This document shows positions 17,794 to 25,350 of a stretch of 36,177 bases of DNA, piece by piece. The position numbers and the translations under genes are program-made. The stretch's first letter is position 1. The number at the start of each line of letters is the position of its first letter. The DNA comes from Campylobacteraceae bacterium. GTDB taxonomy: Bacteria; Campylobacterota; Campylobacteria; Campylobacterales; Sulfurospirillaceae. The notes beneath the pieces were generated by a model. The model saw nothing but the letters and a program-made list of their open reading frames with translations, had not been told where the DNA came from and searched no databases. The DNA is taken from assembly GCA_027050775.1 (NCBI GenBank), contig JALUBH010000010.1, forward strand, positions 282 to 36,458, given 5' to 3'.

Positions 17794-18165
17794 TTACTTA
17801 ATTTCAGCTTCTGCGCCAGCTTCTTCAATCTGTTTTCTAATCTCTTCTGCTTCGTCTTTTGATACACCTTCTTTAAGTGTAGTTGGAGCACTTTCAACTG
17901 CTTCTTTAGCCTCTTTAAGACCAAGACCAGTAATTGCACGGACAACTTTAATCGCATTGATTTTCTTAGCACCTGCACTTTTAAGAACGACATCAAATTC
18001 TGTTTTTTCTTCTACTGCAGCGGCTCCGGCTCCGGCAGCTCCGGCTACCATTACAGGTGCAGCTGAAACACCAAATTTCTCTTCAAATTCTTTCACTAAT
18101 TCACTTAATTCAAGAACTGTAAGACCTGAAATATATTCTAGTACATCTTCTTTAGTTATTGCCAT
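17794..18165 (-). CDS. rplL: 50S ribosomal protein L7/L12
   Basis: The 123-residue stalk protein recruits translational GTPases. It shows the N-terminal dimerisation helix ([20 protein letters not shown]), an Ala/Gly-rich hinge ([15 protein letters not shown], about residues 39-53), and the C-terminal factor-binding domain with [25 protein letters not shown] lies upstream of the ATG. It follows rplJ after a 150-base spacer, which is longer than the usual gap and contains a diverged copy of the repeat seen upstream of rplK. Confidence 0.98.
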   Translation of the reverse strand: MAITKEDVLEYISGLTVLELSELVKEFEEKFGVSAAPVMVAGAAGAGAAAVEEKTEFDVVLKSAGAKKINAIKVVRAITGLGLKEAKEAVESAPTTLKEGVSKDEAEEIRKQIEEAGAEAEIK

Positions 18166-18315
18166 ATTATTTTCCTTAATACATTTTTATCTAACTGTCA
18201 TCTTATTCAAGAGCAAAGCTCTCAAACAATTCACATTCTACTAAAGCTAAACCTTTCGGTTAAACTTTTTCAACTATTGTCATTAAGAGCATAGCCCCTA
18301 AACAACTTACTCTTA
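18166..18315 (-). promoter_or_regulatory. rplJ-rplL spacer with two hairpins
   Basis: No gene is seen in these 150 bases. AGAGC-AAA-GCTCT at 18210-18222 is a perfect five-base-pair hairpin. On the minus strand 18238-18265 reads AACC-GAAA-GGTT, a GNRA-type tetraloop stem, followed by TAGCTTTAGT. The latter ten bases and the stem layout match the unit of the 48-base tandem repeat at 20170-20304, so this appears to be a degenerate fourth copy. Confidence 0.45.
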
Positions 18316-18801
18316 CTATGCGCTCTCTTCTTCTTTTTTTGCTCTTAAAGCATCCAAACCAATTGTCAAGTTTGTAACCGGAGCCATCCAAGTTTGTAAC
18401 AACATTCCAATAAGTTCATCTCTTGATGGCAACTTGGAAAGTGCTTCAATCTTAGCTATGTCTGCAAGTTCACCAGCTATAAATCCAGTTTTTATTTGAA
18501 AAACTTTATTTGTTTCGGCAAACTTTGCAACGACTTTTGTCACATCTAACTGATCTTCGCCCCATACAAAAATATTTGTATCTTTTAGCTCAATACCTTC
18601 GATTTCAGCATTTTTCATAGCAATTGCTACTAGTGTATTTTTCGCAATTCGAACTTTTACATTCTTTTGTCTAGCACTATTTCTTAATGCTTCAAGCGAT
18701 TTTGTATTTAAGCCTTTAAAGTCACAAACGATTAGTGCGTCGGAAGCTTTAAAATCCTGAGTTAGCTGATCTACTAATTCAACTTTTTCACTTTTTGTCA
18801 A
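18316..18801 (-). CDS. rplJ: 50S ribosomal protein L10
   Basis: The product is 161 residues if translated from TTG 18801 ([13 protein letters not shown]). That TTG has AGGAG at 6 bases, whereas the longer frame to another TTG at 18852 has no ribosome binding site and adds sequence not found in L10. The body is typical: [20 protein letters not shown], then [13 protein letters not shown], and a C-terminal helix ending RAKKEEESA that binds L7/L12 dimers to form the stalk. It follows rplA by 117 bases; that spacer contains a putative autoregulatory leader. Confidence 0.95.
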   Translation of the reverse strand: MTKSEKVELVDQLTQDFKASDALIVCDFKGLNTKSLEALRNSARQKNVKVRIAKNTLVAIAMKNAEIEGIELKDTNIFVWGEDQLDVTKVVAKFAETNKVFQIKTGFIAGELADIAKIEALSKLPSRDELIGMLLQTWMAPVTNLTIGLDALRAKKEEESA

Positions 18802-18900
18802 TTTTTCTCCTTTCCGACTGGTGATTTCAAGCAGAGTTGGAATACTTTCCAAATTAAGCCTAAGCCTCGACTATTTCCAATCAAAGATTAAATTAAGGAG
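18802..18900 (-). promoter_or_regulatory. putative L10 (rplJ) leader
   Basis: The 117-base gap between rplA and rplJ contains a perfect hairpin, TTGGAA-(4)-TTCCAA at 18837-18852, preceded on the minus strand by AGTCGAGGCTTAGGC and followed by the AGGAG of rplJ. The L10(L12)4 complex represses its own operon by binding a leader in this position in many bacteria. The start on a TTG codon next to this structure fits a regulated initiation site. Class assignment is by position and shape only. Confidence 0.45.
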
Positions 18901-18918
18901 CAGAATTGCTCCTATTGT

Positions 18919-19623
18919 CTATTTTAAATCTATAAGCTCTTGATTATCTAGTGTAATTGAAGGGCTCATTGTCAATGATATTGCAGCATTTTTTATATAT
19001 TTACCTTTAGAAGAAGCTGGCTTATGCTTGTTTACAGCTCTAATAAATGTTTCAAAATTATCTTTGATTTGCTCATTTGTAAAACTAATCTTGCCTATAC
19101 CCGCATGAATATTTGCTTGTTTATCAACTCTAAAGTTAACTTGACCGCCTTTAAAGTTTTCAACAGCTTTTGCAACATCCATAGTTACTGTCCCAGTTTT
19201 GGGATTCGGCATTATACCTTTTGGCCCCAATATTCTACCAACTTTACCAACCATACCCATCATATTAGGAGTTGCTATTAGGACATCAAAATCTATCTTT
19301 CCACTTTGTATATCAGCTATTAAGTCATCACTACCAACCAAGTCAGCTCCAGCCTTCTTTGCTTCATCAGCCTTAGCATCCTTTGCAACAACTGCAACTC
19401 TGACTTTTTTACCTGTTCCAGCCGGTAAAACAACTGAGCCTCTTACCATCTGGTCTGCATGTCTTGGGTCAACATTTAATTTTAGAGCCACCTCTATCGT
19501 TTCATCAAATTTTGCACTCGCAAGGTTTTTGATGTTTCCTAGAGCCTCTTCCATACTGTATTTTTTTTCAATGTCCACTTTTTTAAGCAACTCTTGAAAT
19601 CTTTTAGTTATCTTTTTTGCCAT
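18919..19623 (-). CDS. rplA: 50S ribosomal protein L1
   Basis: The 234-residue L1 forms the mobile stalk that guides E-site tRNA release. The start is ATG 19623 ([15 protein letters not shown]) with GGAG at about 9 bases; a longer frame to 19653 adds ten non-conserved residues. Conserved blocks are [38 protein letters not shown] and [10 protein letters not shown]. It lies 57 bases after rplK, as in the standard rplK-rplA pair. L1 commonly autoregulates the pair by binding the mRNA leader. Confidence 0.97.
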   Translation of the reverse strand: MAKKITKRFQELLKKVDIEKKYSMEEALGNIKNLASAKFDETIEVALKLNVDPRHADQMVRGSVVLPAGTGKKVRVAVVAKDAKADEAKKAGADLVGSDDLIADIQSGKIDFDVLIATPNMMGMVGKVGRILGPKGIMPNPKTGTVTMDVAKAVENFKGGQVNFRVDKQANIHAGIGKISFTNEQIKDNFETFIRAVNKHKPASSKGKYIKNAAISLTMSPSITLDNQELIDLK

Positions 19624-19680
19624 TATATTTTTCTCCGCTAATTTTGCTTCCACTTTTGCCTTAGTGGTTAAGGTTTAAAT

Positions 19681-20106
19681 CTAATTTGAAACAGTGATTC
19701 CCATACTTCTTGCGCTACCTTCGATAATTTTTGAAGCAGCTTCCCTATCATCAGTATTGAGATCTGCTATCTTCTTTTCAACAATCTCAAGAATTTGATC
19801 TTTTGTTAGGTTCGCAATTTTATTTTTTAGTGGATTATCACTACCCTTTTTAATACCTGCAGCTTTTTTTATTAAATCACTTGCCGGTGGTTGTTTTGTG
19901 ATAAAAGTAAAACTTCTATCAGCATATACTGTTATAACGACTGGAATATTATAACCCATCATGTCTTTTGTTTTTTCATTAAAAGCTTTACAAAATTCCA
20001 TAATATTCACACCTTGCTGACCAAGTGCTGGACCAACTGGAGGTGACGGGTTAGCTTTTGCTGCCGCTATTTGTAATTTTATTTCGCCAATTACTTTTTT
20101 AGCCAT
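19681..20106 (-). CDS. rplK: 50S ribosomal protein L11
   Basis: The 141-residue L11 binds the GTPase-associated centre of 23S rRNA and is needed for RelA sensing of deacylated tRNA. It begins [20 protein letters not shown], followed by [19 protein letters not shown], the Pro-rich N-terminal domain typical of the family, and ends in the rRNA-binding domain with [15 protein letters not shown] precedes the ATG. The 254-base gap upstream, to nusG, is the longest spacer in the block and holds the tandem repeat. Confidence 0.98.
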   Translation of the reverse strand: MAKKVIGEIKLQIAAAKANPSPPVGPALGQQGVNIMEFCKAFNEKTKDMMGYNIPVVITVYADRSFTFITKQPPASDLIKKAAGIKKGSDNPLKNKIANLTKDQILEIVEKKIADLNTDDREAASKIIEGSARSMGITVSN

Positions 20107-20141
20107 CTAATTATCCTTCTTTCTATTTTATTTCTTCTTTA

Positions 20142-20160
20142 ATATGGGCAAAGCCCATAT
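20142..20160. repeat. perfect 19-base hairpin upstream of rplK
   Basis: ATATGGGC-AAA-GCCCATAT is an eight-base-pair perfect inverted repeat with a three-base loop, 36 bases upstream of the rplK start. It lies between the tandem repeat and rplK and could be an attenuator, a processing site or an L1/L11-linked mRNA structure. There is no U tract. Confidence 0.6.
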
Positions 20161-20169
20161 TAAATTCAT

Positions 20170-20304
20170 CTCACTAAAGCTACGCCTTTGGCGAGAGTGT
20201 TTACATTTCAAACTTTCCTCACTAAAGCTACGCCTTTGGCGAGAGTGTTTACATTTCAAACTTTCCTCACTAAAGCTACGCCTTTGGCGAGAGTGTTTAC
20301 ATTT
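20170..20304. repeat. 48-base tandem repeat, 2.8 copies, in the nusG-rplK spacer
   Basis: The unit starts at 20170, 20218 and 20266; the copies are identical over the shared length, and the third stops after 39 bases. Each unit contains CGCC-TTT-GGCG, a small hairpin, flanked by CACT and AGTG that can extend it. In transcript sense each full unit also contains GAGGAAAG followed by ATGTAA, that is a ribosome-binding-like sequence and a start codon followed at once by a stop. The period is a multiple of three, but the resulting frame has only a TTG start. No direct function is known to me. Confidence 0.9.
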
Positions 20305-20360
20305 TTATTTATAATGATTTTGACTATTTCAGTAAAATAGACAAAATCAGTTTTAAATTC

Positions 20361-20891
20361 CTAAACTATCTTCTCTACTTGAGAATATAGAATTTCAACA
20401 GGTGTGCTTCTTCCAAAAATCGATACATTTAATCTCAATTTTCCATGCTCCATGTCGTACTCTTCAACCATGCCCGTAAAGTTTGCAAAAGGTCCTTCTG
20501 TGATTCTAACACTTTCACCGTTTTCAAAAAATATTTTAGGTTTTGGAGCACCTTTTTTTTCTGCCTTTTCAAGTATTACACTTATATCTTTTTCACTTAG
20601 TGGTGTTGGTCTTTTGGATTCACCTATGAATCTTCCAACTTTAGGTAGAGATTGAATCTTTTGCCAAAGTGATGTGTCAAGATCAATTTCAACAAAAGCA
20701 TAACCGGGATAAATGCTTCTTTCTGTGATTTTCTTTTCACCATTTTTAACTTCTATAACATCTTCAGTTGGAACGAGTATATTTTTTAATTTATCTTCGA
20801 CTTTATTATCTCTAACCAATGTCTCGATTGCTCTTTTTACACTCTGTTCGCTTCCTGCATAAGTTTGGATAGCATACCATTTATGTGACAT
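20361..20891 (-). CDS. nusG: transcription termination/antitermination factor NusG
   Basis: The 176-residue protein has the NGN domain (MSHKWYAIQTYAGSEQSVKR, then SIYPGYAFVEIDL) that binds the RNA polymerase clamp, and a C-terminal KOW domain (GESVRITEGPFANFTGMVEE) that contacts Rho or S10. Length is usual for NusG. AGGA lies upstream of the ATG. It is 12 bases after secE, the universal secE-nusG pair. Confidence 0.98.
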   Translation of the reverse strand: MSHKWYAIQTYAGSEQSVKRAIETLVRDNKVEDKLKNILVPTEDVIEVKNGEKKITERSIYPGYAFVEIDLDTSLWQKIQSLPKVGRFIGESKRPTPLSEKDISVILEKAEKKGAPKPKIFFENGESVRITEGPFANFTGMVEEYDMEHGKLRLNVSIFGRSTPVEILYSQVEKIV

Positions 20892-20903
20892 AACTTATCC
20901 TGA

Positions 20904-21083
20904 CTAAATAACAGTTGATAATGTATATGACATAATCATATCTACTATCGCTAAAAATAGTGAAACTACTGTCACAACAACAAATACAGATATAAAGGCA
21001 TTCCTAATCTGATCTTTAGTAGGAAATATAACCTTCGATAGCTCTATTTTTGCTGCTTGATAATAACTTTTTAATTTTTCCAT
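20904..21083 (-). CDS. secE: preprotein translocase subunit SecE
   Basis: This is a 59-residue protein starting MEKLKSYYQAAKIELSKVIF. The amphipathic N-terminal helix is followed by FPTKDQIRNAF, the conserved linker, and a single transmembrane helix (ISVFVVVTVVSLFLAIVDMI). This is the single-span form of SecE, which clamps SecY in the translocon. AAGGTG precedes the ATG. It sits between tRNA-Trp and nusG, the standard place. Confidence 0.95.
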   Translation of the reverse strand: MEKLKSYYQAAKIELSKVIFPTKDQIRNAFISVFVVVTVVSLFLAIVDMIMSYTLSTVI

Positions 21084-21101
21084 TGTATCACCTTAGACTA
21101 G

Positions 21102-21178
<77 letters not shown>

Positions 21179-21183
21179 ATGTT

Positions 21184-21205
21184 AAGAGTTAAAAACTTAA
21201 CTCTT
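21184..21205 (-). promoter_or_regulatory. hairpin spanning the rpmG stop codon
   Basis: AAGAGTTAA/TTAACTCTT forms a nine-base-pair stem with loop AAAC that includes the rpmG stop codon and ends 6 bases before the mature 5' end of tRNA-Trp. It could help release tRNA-Trp from the polycistronic transcript or protect the rpmG 3' end. Confidence 0.5.
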
Positions 21206-21355
21206 TAATTTTACTTCTTTATGTATTGTATGCTTTTTAAGTCTCGGACAATACTTACTTAATTCCATTTTTTCAGTATTTGTTTTACTGTTTTTTGTAG
21301 TTGTATAGTTTATGTCACCACACTCACTACATTTTAGACCTATTTTAACAGTCAT
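21197..21355 (-). CDS. rpmG: 50S ribosomal protein L33
   Basis: This is a 52-residue protein starting [19 protein letters not shown]. It has one CxxC pair (CSEC) and then a single Cys in [14 protein letters not shown]; the second pair is degenerate (CPRL in place of CxxC), so zinc binding by the full four-Cys set is doubtful. L33 binds near the E site of the 50S subunit. GAAGGA lies upstream of the ATG. It sits between tuf and tRNA-Trp, a conserved epsilonproteobacterial order. Confidence 0.95.
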   Translation of the reverse strand: MTVKIGLKCSECGDINYTTTKNSKTNTEKMELSKYCPRLKKHTIHKEVKLKS

Positions 21356-21376
21356 TAATTTTCCTTCAATATTTTA

Positions 21377-21400
21377 CAGAGGAGTATTTTTACCCCTCTG
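21377..21400 (-). terminator. hairpin between tuf and rpmG
   Basis: On the minus strand CAGAGGGGTA and TACTCCTCTG form a ten-base-pair stem (one G-U) around an AAAA loop, 11 bases after the tuf stop. The following TAAAATATT is a poor U tract, so partial termination is more likely than a full stop. This would let tuf be made in excess over rpmG, secE and nusG. Confidence 0.55.
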
Positions 21401-21410
21401 CTTTTAAAAA

Positions 21411-22610
21411 TTATTTGTTTATCTTAGAAACAACACCGGCACCAACTGTTCTACCACCTTCACGAATGGCAAATCTTGTACCTTCATCCAATGCAATTGG
21501 AGTTATTAATTCAACATTAATCTTAACATTATCACCAGGCATAACCATTTCAGTACCCTCAGGCAGTGTGATAGAACCTGTAACATCTGTTGTTCTTACA
21601 TAAAACTGTGGTCTATAGTTGTTGAAAAATGGTGTATGTCTTCCACCCTCTTCTTTACTTAATATATAAACTTCAGCTTCAAAGTTTGTATGAGGAGTGA
21701 TTGAGCCTGGCTTACAAAGTACCATACCTCTTTCAACATCTTCTTTCTTAGTTCCTCTAAGAAGAATACCACAGTTATCACCTGCTTCACCCCTATCCAT
21801 CTCTTTATGGAACATTTCAACACCAGTCACGATTGTCTTTTGAGTATCTTTTATACCTACAATTTCAATCTCTTCACCAACTTTGATTGTACCTTTTTCA
21901 ATTCTGCCTGTTACAACTGTACCACGACCTGAAATTGAAAAAACATCTTCAACCGGCATCAAATAATCTTGGTCTGTATCTCTGACTGGAGTTGGAATAT
22001 ACTCATCTACTTGAGCCATCAACTCAAGAATTTTCTCTCCCCATTCACCAACAGTACCTGCTTTTGCTTCCTCAAGAGCTTTAAGAGCTGAACCTGCAAC
22101 GATTGGAGTATCATCACCTGGAAAGTCATATTCGCTAAGTAGTTCTCTGATTTCCATCTCTACTAATTCTAGTAGCTCTTCATCATCAACCATATCAGCT
22201 TTATTCATAAAAACTACTATATACGGTACACCAACTTGACGAGAAAGTAAAATATGCTCTCTTGTTTGTGGCATAGGACCATCAGCTGCAGAAACAACCA
22301 AAATAGCACCGTCCATCTGAGCTGCACCGGTAATCATATTTTTAACATAATCAGCGTGACCAGGACAGTCAACATGAGCATAGTGACGATTATCTGTCTC
22401 ATACTCGATGTGTGAAGTAGCGATTGTGATACCTCTTTCTCTCTCTTCCGGTGCATTATCTATTCCGTCAAAGTCTTTAAAATCAGCTAGACCTTTACTT
22501 GCTAATACTGCAGAGATTGCAGCCGTTAGAGTTGTTTTACCATGGTCAACATGACCAATTGTACCAACATTTACATGTGGCTTTGTTCTTGAATACTTTT
22601 CCTTTGCCAT
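21411..22610 (-). CDS. tuf: translation elongation factor Tu
   Basis: The 399-residue EF-Tu delivers aminoacyl-tRNA to the ribosome. GTPase motifs are [26 protein letters not shown] and GSALKALE, and domains II and III follow with [13 protein letters not shown] and [17 protein letters not shown] precedes the ATG. It is the first protein gene of the block, directly after four tRNA genes, the same set and order as thrU-tyrU-glyT-thrT-tufB of E. coli. No second tuf is near fusA here. Confidence 0.99.
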   Translation of the reverse strand: MAKEKYSRTKPHVNVGTIGHVDHGKTTLTAAISAVLASKGLADFKDFDGIDNAPEERERGITIATSHIEYETDNRHYAHVDCPGHADYVKNMITGAAQMDGAILVVSAADGPMPQTREHILLSRQVGVPYIVVFMNKADMVDDEELLELVEMEIRELLSEYDFPGDDTPIVAGSALKALEEAKAGTVGEWGEKILELMAQVDEYIPTPVRDTDQDYLMPVEDVFSISGRGTVVTGRIEKGTIKVGEEIEIVGIKDTQKTIVTGVEMFHKEMDRGEAGDNCGILLRGTKKEDVERGMVLCKPGSITPHTNFEAEVYILSKEEGGRHTPFFNNYRPQFYVRTTDVTGSITLPEGTEMVMPGDNVKINVELITPIALDEGTRFAIREGGRTVGAGVVSKINK

Positions 22611-22686
22611 TTCTTCCTCCGTTAAGGTTTTTTACAATTTTATGTTTTATATATTCTATAAAACGGTTTTTTATATCTTTATGTTA

Positions 22687-22761
<75 letters not shown>

Positions 22762-22898
22762 CTAAAAGCGCTCATAACTACATCATTTTACCAAATATTT
22801 ATAACAAATTGATTTTATATTTAAAGTTTAGAGTGGTGAACTTGTTCTGTAATCCAAAAAAAGCAGAAAAAATTCAACAGCTCCCAGTAAATAAAATC
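22762..22898. other. 137-base spacer between tRNA-Thr(GGT) and tRNA-Gly, nothing recognised
   Basis: This gap is long compared with the 10-base Gly-Tyr gap and the 59-base Tyr-Thr gap. It is AT-rich, with no open frame carrying a ribosome binding site and no strong hairpin that I can see. Confidence 0.6.
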
Positions 22899-22975
22899 TG
22901 GAGCGGGAGACGGGATTCGAACCCGCGACCCCCAGCTTGGAAGGCTAATGCTCTAGCCAACTGAGCTACTCCCGC
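22899..22975 (-). tRNA. tRNA-Gly(TCC)
   Basis: The 77-base tRNA has acceptor GCGGGAG/CTCCCGC, loop CTTCCAA giving anticodon TCC, T arm CGGGTTCGAATCCCG, discriminator T and encoded CCA. It lies third in the tRNA cluster. Confidence 0.97.
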
Positions 22976-22985
22976 AAATGTTAAA

Positions 22986-23071
<86 letters not shown>

Positions 23072-23130
23072 CTTTTTATATTATTTACCATTTTTATCTG
23101 GTCAAACACTGTTACAATTCACAAAAAAAA

Positions 23131-23206
23131 TGGAGCTGGCAAACGGACTTGAACCGCCGACCTGCTGTTTACAAGACAGCTGCTCTACCAACTGAGCTAC
23201 GCCAGC
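23131..23206 (-). tRNA. tRNA-Thr(TGT)
   Basis: The 76-base tRNA has acceptor GCTGGCG/TGCCAGC (one G-U), anticodon stem GCTGT/ACAGC around loop CTTGTAA (anticodon TGT), discriminator T and encoded CCA. It is the first gene of the block, about 13 bases after the predicted transcription start. Confidence 0.97.
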
Positions 23207-23225
23207 ACCTATTTTGTGAGGTGAA

Positions 23226-23254
23226 ATTATATCTCAAATATGCTTTAATGTCAA
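23226..23254 (-). promoter_or_regulatory. perfect-consensus sigma-70 promoter of the tRNA-tuf block
   Basis: On the minus strand TTGACA (23249-23254) and TATAAT (23226-23231) are separated by exactly 17 bases. Both hexamers match the consensus fully. Transcription would start near 23219, just before tRNA-Thr(TGT). This is unusually strong for a phylum where -35 boxes are normally weak, and fits a growth-rate-driven stable RNA and r-protein operon. Confidence 0.88.
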
Positions 23255-23310
23255 TACTTTTATGTTACAATTTTGAAATAATAATAATTTTATAACTGAT
23301 TTACACACCA

Positions 23311-23316
23311 TATACT
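23311..23316 (+). promoter_or_regulatory. possible -10 box for the YaaA-family gene
   Basis: TATACT lies 24 bases before the ATG at 23340 on the plus strand and is followed by AAGGA as ribosome binding site. No good -35 is seen. Confidence 0.35.
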
Positions 23317-23339
23317 TAAGTCAGACAATAAGGAACTAC

Positions 23340-24083
23340 ATGAAAATTCTTTTTTCGCCAAGTGAAGCCAAGAGTGAGGTTATCGAAAATGGTCGTATTG
23401 ATGCTAAGTCATTTTGCTGCAAAAGCCTATTTTCCAAGAGGATTGAGGTTTTAGATAGGTATCAAAAGATATTGGATTCAAAAAATTTGGAAAGTTTAAA
23501 AAAGATATTTGGCATCAAAGATGATGATAAATGTCTTAAATTATCCGACATAGATATCAAATCAGCCTCTACATGTAGAGCTATAAAAAGATATAACGGT
23601 GTCGCATATAATTATCTAAATTATGCAACACTTCCTGAAAAAAAACAGAGCTATATAGATGATAACACTATCATATTTTCAAACCTATTTGGACCTTTGC
23701 TTGCAAAAGACAACTTGCCCATATACAAACTAAAGCAAGGCTCTACATTAGACGGCTTCAAAACTGAAGTCTTTTATAAAAAATATTTTAGTGGCAAGAT
23801 TGATGCGATACTCGAAAATGAGTTTATTGTGGATTTAAGAGCCGGGTTTTATGAAAAATTTTATAAAATTCCACATCCGTATATAACCTTAAAATTTATA
23901 AAAAATGGCAAGGTTGTAAGTCATTGGGCTAAAGCATACAGAGGCTTAGTTCTAAGAAAGCTTGCTTTAAACAACATCACTTCTCTAGAAGATTTTAGAG
24001 ATTTACAGATAAAAAATCTAAACATTCAGGAGATACAAGAAAAAGGTCTAAAAACAGAATTTATATATAATATATCAATATAG
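23340..24083 (+). CDS. YaaA/DUF328 (UPF0246) family protein
   Basis: The 247-residue protein begins MKILFSPSEAKSEV, corresponding to the LxxLSPAK start of YaaA, and has RYNGVAYNYLNY (the YxGxxY motif), IIFSNLFGPLLAKDNLPIYKL and KLKQG in the conserved core. E. coli YaaA lowers free intracellular iron during peroxide stress and binds DNA in vitro. Length is close to the family norm (about 257). It is divergent from the tRNA-tuf promoter and 59 bases before the permease gene. An oxidative-stress role is family inference only. Confidence 0.85.
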   Translation: MKILFSPSEAKSEVIENGRIDAKSFCCKSLFSKRIEVLDRYQKILDSKNLESLKKIFGIKDDDKCLKLSDIDIKSASTCRAIKRYNGVAYNYLNYATLPEKKQSYIDDNTIIFSNLFGPLLAKDNLPIYKLKQGSTLDGFKTEVFYKKYFSGKIDAILENEFIVDLRAGFYEKFYKIPHPYITLKFIKNGKVVSHWAKAYRGLVLRKLALNNITSLEDFRDLQIKNLNIQEIQEKGLKTEFIYNISI

Positions 24084-24142
24084 CTTGATATATTATATAT
24101 ATTCTGCTATACTTCCAAAATCATGACCTTTTGGAGGTAAAC

Positions 24143-25087
24143 ATGTGGAATGAAACTGTTAATTATTTAGTTTATGGTCTATTTAATATGAGTGGGAATA
24201 TAGCTAAATCGGTGCATTTTTTTATCTATGATTCTATTAAAATCTTAACACTTGTATTAGTTATAGTCTATGTCATCTCTTTTATACAGACATATATAAG
24301 CACAGAAACCGTAAGAGATTTTATACAAGGTAAATCGCAATTTGTGGGAAATTTACTTGCTGCAATATTTGGCATATTGACCCCTTTTTGCTCTTGCTCC
24401 TCTATACCGCTGTTTCTAGGTTTTACACAAGCTAGGATACCGAGAAGTGCAACATTTTCATTTCTCATTAGTAGCCCAATGAATAACGAAATCGCTATCG
24501 CCATACTTTTTGCTACTTTTGGTTGGAAAATAGCCCTTCTTTATACACTGTTTGGTCTGATAACCGCTATCATAGGAGGCTTTATAGTTGATAAAGTAAG
24601 CAAAGATGAGGATATACTCATCAATATACCATACATGCGACAAGTCCATAGCGCCTCTTTTATAAAAGTTATCTTTAAAAAACGACTCAGCGATGCTTGG
24701 AAAAATGCTCTAACAATCATGAAAGATATCTATCTGTATGTATTCGCAGGTATCGCAGTTGGAGCTATTATACATGGGTTCGTTCCAGCTGATTTTATAA
24801 CAAAATACGCAGGAAGTAACAATCCTTTTGCTGTTTTTGTAGCGGTAATTGCCGGCATTCCTATGTACGCAGGAGCTTCTACTATCGCTCCACTGATTGA
24901 ACCGCTTACTTCAAAAGGAATGTTAATGGGAACTGCTTTATCATTTATGATGGCTGTAGTTGCTTTATCACTTCCTGAAGCCATGATTTTGAAAAAGGTG
25001 ATGAGCTGGAGGTTGATTATGCTGTTTTTTGGTATAGTCGGAACAGGGATAATCTTAGTTGGTTATCTATTTAATGCGATTTTATAA
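24143..25087 (+). CDS. DUF318/ArsP_1-family permease
   Basis: The 314-residue integral membrane protein has about eight hydrophobic segments and the family signature TPFCSCSSIPLFLGF, followed by ARIPRSATFSFLISSPMNNE; a second half has AGIPMYAGASTIAPLIEPL. Proteins of this family include ArsP, which exports methylated or organic trivalent arsenicals, and the vicinal Cys residues in CSCSS could bind such ligands. The start is ATG 24143 with GGAGG at 5 bases; a longer frame from TTG 24131 would put the ribosome binding site inside the gene. The small thioredoxin-like gene follows 20 bases later, a recurring pairing for this family. Substrate is not determined. Confidence 0.85.
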   Translation: MWNETVNYLVYGLFNMSGNIAKSVHFFIYDSIKILTLVLVIVYVISFIQTYISTETVRDFIQGKSQFVGNLLAAIFGILTPFCSCSSIPLFLGFTQARIPRSATFSFLISSPMNNEIAIAILFATFGWKIALLYTLFGLITAIIGGFIVDKVSKDEDILINIPYMRQVHSASFIKVIFKKRLSDAWKNALTIMKDIYLYVFAGIAVGAIIHGFVPADFITKYAGSNNPFAVFVAVIAGIPMYAGASTIAPLIEPLTSKGMLMGTALSFMMAVVALSLPEAMILKKVMSWRLIMLFFGIVGTGIILVGYLFNAIL

Positions 25088-25107
25088 AATATAATGGGAG
25101 AACAAAA

Positions 25108-25350
25108 ATGGATATAAAAGTTTTAGGTAGTGAGTGTTGTGCAAATTGTGATGCTCAAATGGAAATAGTAAAAAAAGCACTAGCAAAAGTAGGAAGATTT
25201 GCTAAGCTAGAGAAAGTCGAAGACATGATGGAAGTCATGAACTATGGTGTTATGAGCACTCCTGCCATCGTAATAAATGGCGAAGTAAAATCAAGAGGGA
25301 AAATTCTAAGCGAGCAAGAGGTTATAACACTTTTTGAGGATCAAATATAA
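25108..25350 (+). CDS. small thioredoxin-like (TM0996/MTH895-type) redox protein
   Basis: The 80-residue protein has the compact thioredoxin fold: strand MDIKVLG, then SECCANCDAQ with a CxxC at Cys11-Ala-Asn-Cys14 (Cys10 precedes it), an alpha helix, and STPAIVINGEVKSRG carrying the cis-Pro before the last strands. Members of this family often lie next to DUF318 permeases, as here (20 bases downstream). It may reduce a disulfide on the permease or pass a thiol-bound substrate to it. The vicinal third Cys next to the CxxC could bind a metalloid. It ends one base before the convergent SDR gene. Confidence 0.85.
   Translation: MDIKVLGSECCANCDAQMEIVKKALAKVGRFAKLEKVEDMMEVMNYGVMSTPAIVINGEVKSRGKILSEQEVITLFEDQI

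Noticed and set aside
20121-20304. Possible small ORF running through the 48-base repeats (period is 16 codons)
   Set aside because: The frame on the minus strand has no ATG within the array, only a TTG without clear support, and the product would be a low-complexity repeat of basic residues. An RNA-level role for the repeats is more likely.
20170-20304. Short CRISPR array
   Set aside because: The units are contiguous and identical with no unique spacers, and there are no cas genes in the window.
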